From contig JAAYZL010000121.1 in the NCBI GenBank assembly GCA_012514855.1, positions 1 to 30,034 on the forward strand: DNA of 30,034 nt, written 5' to 3'. Below the pieces are notes generated by a model. That model worked only from the letters and a program-made list of their open reading frames with translations, searched no databases and was not told the DNA's origin. This document shows, one piece after another, positions 16,432 to 24,537 of this stretch. How positions within the stretch are numbered: position 1 is the stretch's first letter; the number at the start of each line of letters is the position of its first letter. A program made the translations under genes and the position numbers. This stretch comes from Clostridiales bacterium (lineage in GTDB: Bacteria > Bacillota_A > Clostridia > Christensenellales > Aristaeellaceae).

Positions 16432-17277
16432 TCAGACGGAGTGGCTTCTGTAATCCAGCGGCGTCGTGCCGGTCACGCGCTTGAAGGTCGTGCAAAACGT
16501 GGAATCGCTGCTGTACCCCAGGCGGTAGGAGATCTCCTTGAGCGAGAGCTGCGTCGTCTTCAAGTAGAACTTCGCGGCGTTGATCCGCGTATGGATCAGG
16601 TAGTCGCGCACGGTGTAGCCGGTCTCCTTCTTGAACACCCTCGAAAAGTAGAACGGGCTTAAATACACTTTCTGCGCGAGCTGCTCAAGCGTCAGCGGCT
16701 GGTCGATGTTCTCCGAGATGAAGTTGAGCAGTTCCTCGATGTTCCCGGAGTGCTCCGCGCGCTTTTCGGCGGTTCCGTCGAAGATCAGGAATTCGGTCAG
16801 CACCGACGTGATGTTCTTCGAGATCAGCGGCTCGACGGCGCGCTTCTCGTGGTGGTACATGCGGTAGATCTTCGACAGCCCCCGCATCGCGTTGTAGGGG
16901 TTGGGCGGCGCGATCACCTGTTTTTTCGCGCCGACGATGGCCTGGTGGTATTCGCGCGCGAGCACGCCGTCAAAGTGAATCCACAAAATCTCCCAGCCCT
17001 CGTCGGTTCCGTAGCAGTGGGGGCGGTAGCAGTCGATCAGCGCGAAGGAGCCCTGCTGAAGCGGCACGCGCCTTCCGTCCAGCTCGCAGTAGCCGGAGCC
17101 GGCGAGCACGTGCAGTATCAGAAAGCTGTCGTAGGACTGCCTTCTCACGCAGTAGTTTCCGTCGCACTGGTATTGACCGACGCAGCGGACGTAGAAGTAC
17201 ATCCTGCGCGCGGTCTCGCTCGCGGTGTGAAAATAGACATCCGACGTCGGCAGCACGCCGCGCTCGCGGACCTTCAT
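16432..17277 (-). CDS. AraC family transcriptional regulator
   Basis: The protein has 281 residues from ATG 17277, which has GGAGG eight bases upstream. An N-terminal cupin-like sensor domain (about 30-160, with GSGYCELDGRRVPLQQGSFALI and PHCY) is followed by the double helix-turn-helix at about 185-280: PLTLEQLAQKVYLSPFYFSRVFKKETG and LSLKEISYRLGYSSDSTFCTTFKRVTGTTPLDYR. This is the sugar-responsive AraC/XylS layout. It converges on the araF-like gene and diverges from the DUF5107 gene, so either could be its target; the DUF5107 promoter has a poor -35, which fits an activator. Confidence 0.9.
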   Translation of the reverse strand: MKVRERGVLPTSDVYFHTASETARRMYFYVRCVGQYQCDGNYCVRRQSYDSFLILHVLAGSGYCELDGRRVPLQQGSFALIDCYRPHCYGTDEGWEILWIHFDGVLAREYHQAIVGAKKQVIAPPNPYNAMRGLSKIYRMYHHEKRAVEPLISKNITSVLTEFLIFDGTAEKRAEHSGNIEELLNFISENIDQPLTLEQLAQKVYLSPFYFSRVFKKETGYTVRDYLIHTRINAAKFYLKTTQLSLKEISYRLGYSSDSTFCTTFKRVTGTTPLDYRSHSV

Positions 17278-17330
17278 GGGAGGGACCTCCCTTCGGGAAG
17301 CGCAAACAGACAAAATGACGGCCCGCCACG

Positions 17331-17359
17331 ATTGTAGCAAAAAGAAAGCGGGCTGTCAA
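17331..17359 (-). promoter_or_regulatory. Promoter of the AraC-type regulator
   Basis: On the minus strand TTGACA (17359-17354), exactly 17 bp, then TACAAT (17336-17331): a near-consensus sigma-A promoter about 50 bases upstream of the start codon. Confidence 0.85.
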
Positions 17360-17389
17360 CGGCGGGGCGCGCGGCCCGGCGGAAGAACA

Positions 17390-17456
17390 GCAAACGCGCC
17401 AAATAACGGAGCAACGTTTGCCAACAAATGCGCGCGGGAGCGTGCTATGATATAAA
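17390..17456 (+). promoter_or_regulatory. Operator candidate and -10 region of the DUF5107 gene
   Basis: GCAAACG (17390-17396) and CGTTTGC (17415-17421) form a 7-bp inverted repeat with centres 25 bp apart, upstream of a -10 candidate TATGAT (17446-17451, overlapping TATAAA). No good -35 is present at 16-18 bp. The placement suits an activator such as the divergent AraC-type protein. A third GCAAAC is at 17302-17307 in that regulator's own leader. Confidence 0.4.
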
Positions 17457-17480
17457 GAGAATCCGCGAGGGGGGAACGGC

Positions 17481-20400
17481 GTGAAGCATGTGCCGCGTCA
17501 GGTCGAGGTGTGGGAGGAATTCGTGGTCATCCCGACGTATGAGGTCGGGCGCCCGGACCCCAACCCGATGTTCTTTGAAAAGCGCGTCTATCAGGGGAGC
17601 TCCGGAAAGGTCTATCCGCTTCCCGTGATCGACAGGATATTCGACGAGAAGGTCGACAAAACCTATCGCGCCGTGTGGCTCGAAAACGACTATCTGCGCG
17701 TGATGCTGCTGCCGGAACTGGGCGGCCGCGTGCAGCGCGCCTACGACAAGACCAACGGCTACGACTTCGTCTACTACAACGAGGTCGTAAAGCCCGCGCT
17801 GGTCGGGCTCGCGGGGCCGTGGATCAGCGGCGGCATCGAGTTCAACTGGCCGCAGCACCACAGGCCGTCGACGTTCATGCCGACGGACTATCTGCTCTCG
17901 CAGAACGCGGACGGCAGCAAGAGCGTGCTGATCAGCGAGGTCGACCGCATGTACGGCACAAAGGGCATGGCGAGGTTCACGCTGTACCCCGACCGCGCGG
18001 TTCTCGAGATTCGGGGCCAGCTCTACAACCGCACGCCGCTCCCGCAGACGTTCCTGTGGTGGGCGAACCCCGCCGTGTCGGTCAACGGCGACACGCAGTC
18101 GATCTTCCCGCCGGACGTCAACGCCGTCATGGACCACGGAAAGCGCGCCGTGTCGCGGTTCCCGATCGCCACGGGCACTTATTACAAGCACGACTACGGC
18201 GAGGGCGTAGACATCTCGCGCTACAAGAACATCCCGGTGCCGACCTCGTACATGGCGTTCCGCTCGGACGCGACGTTCGTCGGCGGCTACGACTACGGGC
18301 GCGAGGCGGGCGTGCTGCACGTCGCGAACCCGCACATCTCCCCCGGCAAGAAGCAGTGGACGTGGGGATGCGGGGACTTCGGGCAGGCGTGGGACCGAAA
18401 TCTGACCGACGAAAACGGCCCGTACATAGAGCTGATGACCGGCGTGTACACCGACAACCAGCCCGACTTCTCGTGGCTGAAGCCCTATGAGGAAAAGGCG
18501 TTCACGCAGGTGTTTCTGCCGTACAAAAAGCTCGGAAGCGTCAAAAACGCGAGCGCCGACCTCGTGCTGAGCCTGGATGTCGAGGGAAGCTCCGCCCGGA
18601 TCGGCGCCTACGCGACGAAAGTATACGAGCGCGCGACCGTCAGGCTGACCGACGGGGAGGCGACCCTGTTCAGCTGGCGGGGAAGGCTCTCGCCGGTGGA
18701 CGTGCTGGTCGAGACCGCGGACGTCGGGAGCCGCGCGGAGCATGCATTGAAGCTCGCGGTGCTCGACGAGAGCGGCGCGGAGCTGCTCTCCTACCGGCCG
18801 CAAAAGCCGGAGATTCAGAAATTGCCGCAGCCCGCCCAGCCCGCGCCCGCGCCGGCGGACGTCGCCACGGTCGAGGAACTGCTGCTGACGGGGCTGCATC
18901 TGGAGCAGTACCGCCACGCGACGTACGATCCGGTTCCGTATTACCTCGAGGGCCTGAAGCGCGACCCCTCGGAGAGCCGGCTCAACAACGCCTACGGGCT
19001 GCTGCTGCTTCGCCGCGGGCAGTTTGAACGGGCGGAGGCGCACTTCCGAAGGGCGGTCGGGCGGCTGACGTTCCGCAACCCCAATCCGTACGACGGCGAG
19101 CCGCATTGCAACCTCGGCCTCGCGCTCGCGTTCCGGCGCCGCTACCGGGAGGCGTTCAGGGCGTTCTACAAGGCGACGTGGACGAGCGCGCAGCAGGAGA
19201 CGGCGTTCTACGAGCTTGCCTCGATCGCCGCGCGCGAAGGCCGGGACGAGGAGGCGCTCGAGCTCGCCGGGCGCGCGCTCGTCAAAAATGCGCACAACAT
19301 AAAGGCGCGCGGGCTGAAGGCCGTGCTCCTGCGGCGGCTGGGGAGGGACGCGGCCGCGTGGCTCGAGGAGAACATCGCGCTCGACCCGTTCGACTATGTG
19401 TCCCGGCTGCTGCGGGACGAATTCGAGCCGGGCGAAGAGACGCGCTCGCTGATGCGCGGCGAACCCGCGACGTTTCTGTACGTCGCGCGCGACTTCGCGT
19501 GGTGGGGGTGCTACAGGGAGGCGGTCGCGGCGCTCGAGCTGTGCGGCGCGCCCGATCCCCTCGTGCACTATTACCTCGCGGCGTATAAAAAGGAGATGGG
19601 GGAGGACCCGATGCCCCCGCTTCGCGCGGCGGCTTTGTGCAGCCCGCTGTATTGCTTCCCCAACGCGCTCGAGGACATCGCCGTGCTCGAATGGGCGATG
19701 GAGGCAAACCCCGGCGACGCGCGCGCGCCGTACTACCTCGGAAACCTGCTCTACGACCGGAGGCGGTACGGCGAGGCGCTTTCCCTCTGGGAGAGGAGCG
19801 CGGCGCTCGACGGCGGGTTTTCGACCGTGTGGCGCAACCTCGCGCTCGCGTATTTCAACAAGGCCGGCCGCCCCGAGGACGCGCTCCGGGCGCTCACGCG
19901 CGCGCACGAGCTCGCGCCGGAGGACGCGCGCATCCTTCTGGAGCTCGACCAGCTCCATCGGCGCGCGGGCTGGACGCCCGGGCAGCGCTTCGACTTCCTC
20001 GACGCGCGGCGCGGCGTCGCGCTCAGCCGGGACGACCTGGCGACGGAATTTGTGACGCTTCTGAACCTGCTCGACCGCCCGCGGGAGGCGTACGAGCTCG
20101 CGATGTCGCGCCGGTTCCACCCGTGGGAGGGCGGCGAGGGGCGCATCACCGCGCAGTACGCGCTGTCCCTCAAGCAACTGGCGGGGGACGACGCCCGGGA
20201 GGGGCGCCTCGCGGAGGCCGAGGAGAAGCTTCGCAGGGCGCTCAGCTTCCCGCACCATCTGGGCGAGGGGAAGCTCGAGGGCCGGAAGGACAACAACCTG
20301 TACTACGACCTCGGGTGCGTGTGCGAGCGGATGGGCCGGCCGGAGGAGGCCGAAGAGTGCTTCCGCAGGGCGACGCTCGGCGACGACGTGCCCGCCGGCA

Positions 20401-20756
20401 TGATGTACTACAACGACCAGCCCGCCGACCGGATACTCTATCAGGGGCTCGCGTTTGAAAAGCTGGGGCAGGCCGCGGAGGCGAAAAAGCGCTGCCACCG
20501 ATTGATCGACTACGCGGAGGCGCACCTGTTCGACGACGTGCGCATCGACTACTTCGCCGTGTCGCTGCCCGACCTGCAGATCTTCGACGACGACCTGAAC
20601 GCGCGCAACCGGGCGCACTGCCACTACCTGATGGCGCTCGGGCATTTCGGTCTGGGAAACGCCGAAAAATCCAGGGATGCCTTCGACGCGGCGCTTGAGA
20701 TCGACAGCGCGCATCTGGGCGCGCACATCCACCGGAAGCTGCTTGCACAGGCATGA
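17481..20756 (+). CDS. DUF5107 domain protein with long TPR region
   Basis: This is the longest gene of the window, 1091 residues, from GTG 17481 with GAGGGGG upstream. Residues about 40-340 match the DUF5107 pattern (NDYLRVMLLPELGGRVQRAYDK, GGIEFNWPQHHRPSTFMPTDY, YNRTPLPQTFLWWANPAV, VANPHISPGKKQWTWG), a beta-sandwich domain related to galactose mutarotases. A Pro/Ala linker near residue 445-460 leads into about 600 residues of helical tetratricopeptide-like repeats (for example YGLLLLRRGQFERAEAHFRRAV, RPEEAEECFRRAT). There is no signal peptide, so it is probably cytoplasmic. The H/W-rich DUF5107 core looks suited to binding a sugar. Function is unknown; a carbohydrate-active enzyme or sugar sensor with a protein-interaction scaffold is inference. 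It diverges from an AraC-type regulator and ends at a terminator. Confidence 0.85.
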   Translation: MKHVPRQVEVWEEFVVIPTYEVGRPDPNPMFFEKRVYQGSSGKVYPLPVIDRIFDEKVDKTYRAVWLENDYLRVMLLPELGGRVQRAYDKTNGYDFVYYNEVVKPALVGLAGPWISGGIEFNWPQHHRPSTFMPTDYLLSQNADGSKSVLISEVDRMYGTKGMARFTLYPDRAVLEIRGQLYNRTPLPQTFLWWANPAVSVNGDTQSIFPPDVNAVMDHGKRAVSRFPIATGTYYKHDYGEGVDISRYKNIPVPTSYMAFRSDATFVGGYDYGREAGVLHVANPHISPGKKQWTWGCGDFGQAWDRNLTDENGPYIELMTGVYTDNQPDFSWLKPYEEKAFTQVFLPYKKLGSVKNASADLVLSLDVEGSSARIGAYATKVYERATVRLTDGEATLFSWRGRLSPVDVLVETADVGSRAEHALKLAVLDESGAELLSYRPQKPEIQKLPQPAQPAPAPADVATVEELLLTGLHLEQYRHATYDPVPYYLEGLKRDPSESRLNNAYGLLLLRRGQFERAEAHFRRAVGRLTFRNPNPYDGEPHCNLGLALAFRRRYREAFRAFYKATWTSAQQETAFYELASIAAREGRDEEALELAGRALVKNAHNIKARGLKAVLLRRLGRDAAAWLEENIALDPFDYVSRLLRDEFEPGEETRSLMRGEPATFLYVARDFAWWGCYREAVAALELCGAPDPLVHYYLAAYKKEMGEDPMPPLRAAALCSPLYCFPNALEDIAVLEWAMEANPGDARAPYYLGNLLYDRRRYGEALSLWERSAALDGGFSTVWRNLALAYFNKAGRPEDALRALTRAHELAPEDARILLELDQLHRRAGWTPGQRFDFLDARRGVALSRDDLATEFVTLLNLLDRPREAYELAMSRRFHPWEGGEGRITAQYALSLKQLAGDDAREGRLAEAEEKLRRALSFPHHLGEGKLEGRKDNNLYYDLGCVCERMGRPEEAEECFRRATLGDDVPAGMMYYNDQPADRILYQGLAFEKLGQAAEAKKRCHRLIDYAEAHLFDDVRIDYFAVSLPDLQIFDDDLNARNRAHCHYLMALGHFGLGNAEKSRDAFDAALEIDSAHLGAHIHRKLLAQA

Positions 20757-20757
20757 C

Positions 20758-20788
20758 CAGGGCGGCAAGCGCCGCCCCGGCCATTTTT
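20758..20788 (+). terminator. Intrinsic terminator after the DUF5107 gene
   Basis: GGGCGGC-AAGC-GCCGCCC (20760-20777), with two further G-C pairs after a mismatch, is followed a few bases later by ATTTTT (to 20788). It occupies the 48-bp gap between convergent genes; the opposite strand lacks a T-run. Confidence 0.65.
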
Positions 20789-20804
20789 CGCGCCGGGCGA
20801 ATCC

Positions 20805-22433
20805 CTATCCCCTGTTCTGCCGCGCGACGAGCTGGTCGCTTCCGTACATCCGGCGCAGCTTCGGCTTCTCGATCTTGCCGGTGGGGTTGCGCGGCACGTC
20901 CGCGAACACGATCGCGTGCGGGCGCTTGTACCGCGGCAGCTTCCTGCAGTATTCGCGGACCTCGTCCTCGGCGAGCGTCCTGCCTTGGGCGATTTGTATG
21001 ATCGCGCAGGTGACCTCGCCGAGCCGCGCGTCCGGAAGGCCGATGACCGCGACGTCCTTGATCGAGGGGTGCGCGCTCAGGAAGTCCTCGATCTGCACCG
21101 GATAGATGTTCTCGCCGCCGGTGATGATGACGTCCTTCTTCCGGTCGACGAGGAAGATGAAGCCGTCCTCGTCCCGCATCGCCATGTCGCCGGTGAAGAG
21201 CCAGCCGTCCTTGAGCACCTCCGCGGTCGCCTTGGGGTCCTTGTAGTAGCAGGTCATGACGCCCGCGCCCCGGACGCACAGCTCGCCGACGCCGCCCTGC
21301 TTGACGGGGACTCCGGCCTCGTCGACGATCTTCGCCTCCCAGCCGTAGCCGGGGATGCCGATCGCGCCGACCTTGCGGACGTTTTCGACGCCCAGATGCA
21401 CGCAGCCGGGGCCGATGGACTCGCTGAGGCCGTAGTTCGTGTCGTACTGATGGTGCGGGAAGTACTGAAGCCAGCGCTTGACCAGGCTCTGCGGCACCGG
21501 CTGCGCGCCGATGTGCATCAGCCGCCAGCGGCTCAGGTCGTAGTCCTCGAGCTTCAGGTCGCCGCGGTCGAGCGCGCCCAGGATGTCCTGCGCCCACGGA
21601 ACCAGCAGCCACACGATCGAGCAGCTCTCCTTCGAGACGGCGTCCATCACGTACTCCGGCTTCGTGCCCTTCAGAAGCACGGCCTTGCCGCCCACGAGGA
21701 AGCTCCCGAACCAGTGCATCTTCGCGCCCGTGTGGTAGAGCGGCGGAATGCACAGGAACACGTCGTCCTTGGTCTGGCCGTGGTGGTTCTGCTCGGTATA
21801 TACGGCGTGCATCAGGCTCCCGTGGTTGTGGAGGATGGCCTTCGGAAATCCCGTCGTCCCGGAGGAGAAGTAGATCGCCGCGTCCTGCTCGAGGGAGAGC
21901 GGGATTTCGGGCGACTTGCTCGAGCAGTTCGCCGTCAGCTCCGCGTAGTTGAACGCGAACGACGGCGTCAGCCCCGGGCCGCAGTAGAGGAGGCGGCACC
22001 TGAGCTCCTCCGCGATCTCCTCGATGCGGCCGATGAACTCCGGCCCGAAGACGAGTATGTCCACGTCCGCGAGGTTCGCGCAGTACCGGATCTCCTCGGA
22101 GGTGTACCGGAAGTTCATCGGCACCGCGAGCGCCCCGGTCTTCAAGACGCCGAAGTAGACCGGCAGCCACTCGAGGCAGTTCATCATCAGGATGCCGATC
22201 TTGTCGCCCTTCCTGACGCCCGAGCCGAGCAGCAGGTTGGCGAAGCGGTTCGCCTTTTCGTTGAACACGTACCAGGTGATCTCGCTGCGGTACGGCCGGT
22301 CGCCCTGCGATTCGATCAACTCGTACTCCTTCCACGTGCGGCGGACCTCCCGATGGTCCGGATTGATTTCGATCAGCGCGACGTCGTCCCCGTACCGCCG
22401 GGCGTTTCTCTCCAGGATTTCCGTAATGACCAT
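20805..22433 (-). CDS. AMP-binding acyl/aryl-CoA ligase under T-box control
   Basis: This ANL-superfamily ligase activates a carboxylic acid with ATP and joins it to CoA. In the 542-residue protein the P-loop is YFSSGTTGFPK (188-198), NYGLSES at 333-339, TGD (D416), the hinge VDRKKDVIITGGENIYP (429-445) and the catalytic lysine in PTGKIEK (K520). It is of the FadD/4-coumarate-ligase type; the acid cannot be read from sequence. ATG 22433 has GGAGGA upstream; the open frame continues 5' only because it crosses the T-box leader. It is the only gene of its transcript. The tyrosine-type T-box suggests an acid linked to tyrosine supply, for example activation of 4-hydroxyphenylacetate for reductive carboxylation, but this is inference. 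Confidence 0.9.
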   Translation of the reverse strand: MVITEILERNARRYGDDVALIEINPDHREVRRTWKEYELIESQGDRPYRSEITWYVFNEKANRFANLLLGSGVRKGDKIGILMMNCLEWLPVYFGVLKTGALAVPMNFRYTSEEIRYCANLADVDILVFGPEFIGRIEEIAEELRCRLLYCGPGLTPSFAFNYAELTANCSSKSPEIPLSLEQDAAIYFSSGTTGFPKAILHNHGSLMHAVYTEQNHHGQTKDDVFLCIPPLYHTGAKMHWFGSFLVGGKAVLLKGTKPEYVMDAVSKESCSIVWLLVPWAQDILGALDRGDLKLEDYDLSRWRLMHIGAQPVPQSLVKRWLQYFPHHQYDTNYGLSESIGPGCVHLGVENVRKVGAIGIPGYGWEAKIVDEAGVPVKQGGVGELCVRGAGVMTCYYKDPKATAEVLKDGWLFTGDMAMRDEDGFIFLVDRKKDVIITGGENIYPVQIEDFLSAHPSIKDVAVIGLPDARLGEVTCAIIQIAQGRTLAEDEVREYCRKLPRYKRPHAIVFADVPRNPTGKIEKPKLRRMYGSDQLVARQNRG

Positions 22434-22471
22434 GCGCACTTCCTCCAATTCGCTGTATTCGGCGGGCAACG

Positions 22472-22750
22472 AAAACCGCCCCCCGTGTCTCCACAGAGGG
22501 CGGGATGCTTCCCGCGGTACCACCTCGTTCGGCCCCCTCCTCGCGGCGGAAGCCCTCGCCGGGTACGGGCGCGTGCGCCGAATACCCTGCCGCTGTAACG
22601 GGCGCCCCCGGCACGGCCTACTCGGGGAAACCCCTTTCAGCTTGCGGCTCTCGGAATGTACTCGATCGCGTTCCACTGCCGCCTCACACCGCCCGGCGGC
22701 TCTCTGAAAGTCCCCCGCGACCTACCTGTTTCCGGTCACTGCCTTTGTAT
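22472..22750 (-). promoter_or_regulatory. T-box riboswitch, predicted tyrosine specifier (UAC)
   Basis: The 14-nt T-box core GAGGTGGTACCGCGG is at 22526-22512. Its downstream terminator is a 12-bp stem (22503-22492 with 22487-22476), loop GAGA, followed by TTTT (22475-22472); the antiterminator would use the T-box and CCCGCCCTC. Stem I is recognisable by GGGCGGTGTGAG, the same apical loop as in the Bacillus glyQS leader, within the stem GCCGCC/GGCGGC. Lower stem CGGAA (22734-22730) pairs with TTCCG (22656-22652). Between it and TCGCG/CGCGA lies a 9-nt specifier loop TCGAGTACA, which aligns with glyQS CGAAAGGCA: GGC there, TAC (22660-22658) here. The variable T-box base is U, pairing with a discriminator A, as tRNA-Tyr has. 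Uncharged tRNA-Tyr should allow read-through. Confidence 0.92.
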
Positions 22751-22756
22751 TGGCGT

Positions 22757-22785
22757 AGTGTAGCACGTTTTTGCTCCCGTGTCAA
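22757..22785 (-). promoter_or_regulatory. Promoter of the T-box / acyl-CoA ligase transcript
   Basis: On the minus strand TTGACA (22785-22780), 17 bp, then TACACT (22762-22757). Transcription would begin near 22750, giving a leader of about 315 nt before the ligase start. Confidence 0.85.
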
Positions 22786-22927
22786 GCGCAATTTTTATGC
22801 GCGCGGCTTCGCCGGTTCCGCATGGCGGCACGGGAAAGGGAAGCATCGGGCGGCTGCGCAAGGCGCCTGACAAAACCTAAAAAACCTGCAAAACAACCGA
22901 TTTTTTTGTGTTTTTGTTGATATACAC

Positions 22928-22956
22928 TTGACCTGTTGAAAAATGGGTGTTAATAT
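22928..22956 (+). promoter_or_regulatory. Promoter of the second sugar importer operon
   Basis: TTGACC (22928-22933), 17 bp, TAATAT (22951-22956). A T/A-rich stretch upstream (22895-22925) could serve as an UP element. The rest of the gap 22786-22927 shows no gene or clear structure. Confidence 0.8.
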
Positions 22957-22992
22957 TTGGAATAACATGGGCGACCGCGAGGGGGACGGGGG

Positions 22993-24537
22993 ATGCGGAA
23001 TCTTCTGAGGATGGAAAACATCGAAAAGAGCTTTCCCGGCGTCCGGGCGCTCAAGGGCGTGTCGCTGGAGATTCGCCCGGGCGAGGTGCACGCGCTCATC
23101 GGCGAGAACGGCGCGGGCAAGTCCACGCTCGTGAAGATCTTGAGCGGGGCCTACAAAAAGGACGCCGGGCGCATCTTCTGGCAGGAGGAGGAGGTCGAGA
23201 TCGCCTCCACCACCCGCGCGACGGAAATGGGCATCTCCACGATCTATCAGGAGCTCAACCAGATGCCAAACCTCAGCGTCGCGGAAAACCTGTTTATCGG
23301 GCGCGAGCGCAGAAAGGCGCGCTTTCTGCTCGACCGGAAGAGGACGCTTATGGAGGCCGAGCGGTTCGTGCGCGACGTGGGCCTTGACGTGGACGTGCGC
23401 ATGCTGTGCAAGGACCTCTCGATCGCGCAGCGGCAGATGGTCGAGGTCGCCAAGGCGCTCTCGGTCAACGCGAAGCTCATCATCATGGACGAGCCCACCT
23501 CGTCCTTGACCGACCGCGAGACGGACATCCTCATGGGCCTGATCCGCAGGCTCCGCGGCGCGGGCGTGTCCATCGTGTACATCTCCCACAAGCTCAACGA
23601 GATTTCCGAAATCAGCGACCGGATCACCGTGCTTCGGGACGGCGAATACGCGGGCACGCTCGAGACGAAGGACTCCACGCAGGACATGCTCATCCAGAAG
23701 ATGGTCGGCCGCGCGCTGACGGACATCTTTCCCAAGCGGGAGGTGGCCATCGGCGACGCGGTGCTCCGCGTGAAGCGCCTGAGCGCGGGCAGGGCCGTCC
23801 GCGACGTGTCCTTTGAGGTGCGCGCGGGCGAGATCCTGGGCTTTGCGGGTCTGGTCGGCGCGGGGCGCTCGGAGACCATGCGCGCGGTGTTCGGCGTGGA
23901 CAGGATGGACGCGGGGGAAATCGAGATCGCGGGCAGGAAGCTGCGCCGGCACGCGCCGACGGACGCGATCCGCGCCGGCCTCGGCTTCGTGCCGGAGGAC
24001 CGGAAGCTGCAGGGCCTGATATTGGGCATGGCGGTTCGCGAGAACACGACGCTCGCCAGCATGAAAAACGCGCGGATAAACGGCATGGTGAGCCGCAGGC
24101 GTGAGATCGAGATCACCCGCCGCTACGTCGAGCGGCTCGACATCAGGACCCCCGGCGTCGAGCAGCGCGCCGTCAACCTCTCCGGCGGCAACCAGCAAAA
24201 GGTGGTCATCGCCAAGTGGCTGGCGACGAACCCCAAGGTGCTGATACTCGACGAGCCGACGCGCGGCATCGACGTGGGCGCGAAAAAGGAAATTCACACG
24301 CTGATGGGCGAGCTGACCGCGCAGGGAGTCGCGGTCGTGATGATCTCCTCGGAGCTTCCGGAAATCCTGGGCATGTCCGACCGCATCATGGTCATGCACG
24401 AGGGGCGGATTCGCGGAGAGCTCTCGCGCGGCGAGGCGACGCAGCAGAAAATCATGGAGCTCATTCTCACCTCGCAGGATTCGGCGGGGGCCGGCGCGGG
24501 CGCTTCGCCGAAGGACAAACAAGGAGGTCGCCAATGA
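22993..24537 (+). CDS. Sugar ABC transporter ATP-binding protein (RbsA/MglA family)
   Basis: A fused two-domain ATPase of 514 residues. N-terminal half: Walker A GENGAGKST (37-45), YQELNQMPNLSVAENLF in the Q-loop region, LSIAQRQMVEVAKAL signature and IIMDEPTSSLT. C-terminal half: degenerate Walker A (AGLVGAGRSETM), LSGGNQQKVVIAKW and VLILDEPTRGIDVGAKKE. It drives sugar import together with the following permease and binding protein. A short Ala/Gly-rich tail (SAGAGAGASPKDKQGGRQ) extends beyond the family's usual end. The ATG is preceded by a G-rich Shine-Dalgarno region. Substrate class: monosaccharide, unspecified. Confidence 0.92.
   Translation: MRNLLRMENIEKSFPGVRALKGVSLEIRPGEVHALIGENGAGKSTLVKILSGAYKKDAGRIFWQEEEVEIASTTRATEMGISTIYQELNQMPNLSVAENLFIGRERRKARFLLDRKRTLMEAERFVRDVGLDVDVRMLCKDLSIAQRQMVEVAKALSVNAKLIIMDEPTSSLTDRETDILMGLIRRLRGAGVSIVYISHKLNEISEISDRITVLRDGEYAGTLETKDSTQDMLIQKMVGRALTDIFPKREVAIGDAVLRVKRLSAGRAVRDVSFEVRAGEILGFAGLVGAGRSETMRAVFGVDRMDAGEIEIAGRKLRRHAPTDAIRAGLGFVPEDRKLQGLILGMAVRENTTLASMKNARINGMVSRRREIEITRRYVERLDIRTPGVEQRAVNLSGGNQQKVVIAKWLATNPKVLILDEPTRGIDVGAKKEIHTLMGELTAQGVAVVMISSELPEILGMSDRIMVMHEGRIRGELSRGEATQQKIMELILTSQDSAGAGAGASPKDKQGGRQ

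Noticed and set aside
12517..17421. AGCAACGTTTGC occurring twice (12517-12528 and 17410-17421)
   Set aside because: The first copy lies within the mutarotase coding sequence, and a shared 12-13-mer is expected by chance in 30 kb, so I do not count it as a second operator.
17445..20768. A minus-strand open frame of about 1100 codons antisense to the DUF5107-TPR gene
   Set aside because: It is Arg/Val/Gln-rich and low in complexity, with no recognisable family, and arises because the GC-rich third positions of the real gene remove stop codons from the opposite strand. The same applies to the long antisense frames at 2591-4354, 7398-9566, 9512-11617 and 24294-26435.
22434..22676. N-terminal extension of the acyl-CoA ligase to an upstream in-frame start
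   Set aside because: This stretch is the T-box leader; the frame is open by chance, the extension has no family similarity, and ATG 22433 has its own ribosome binding site.
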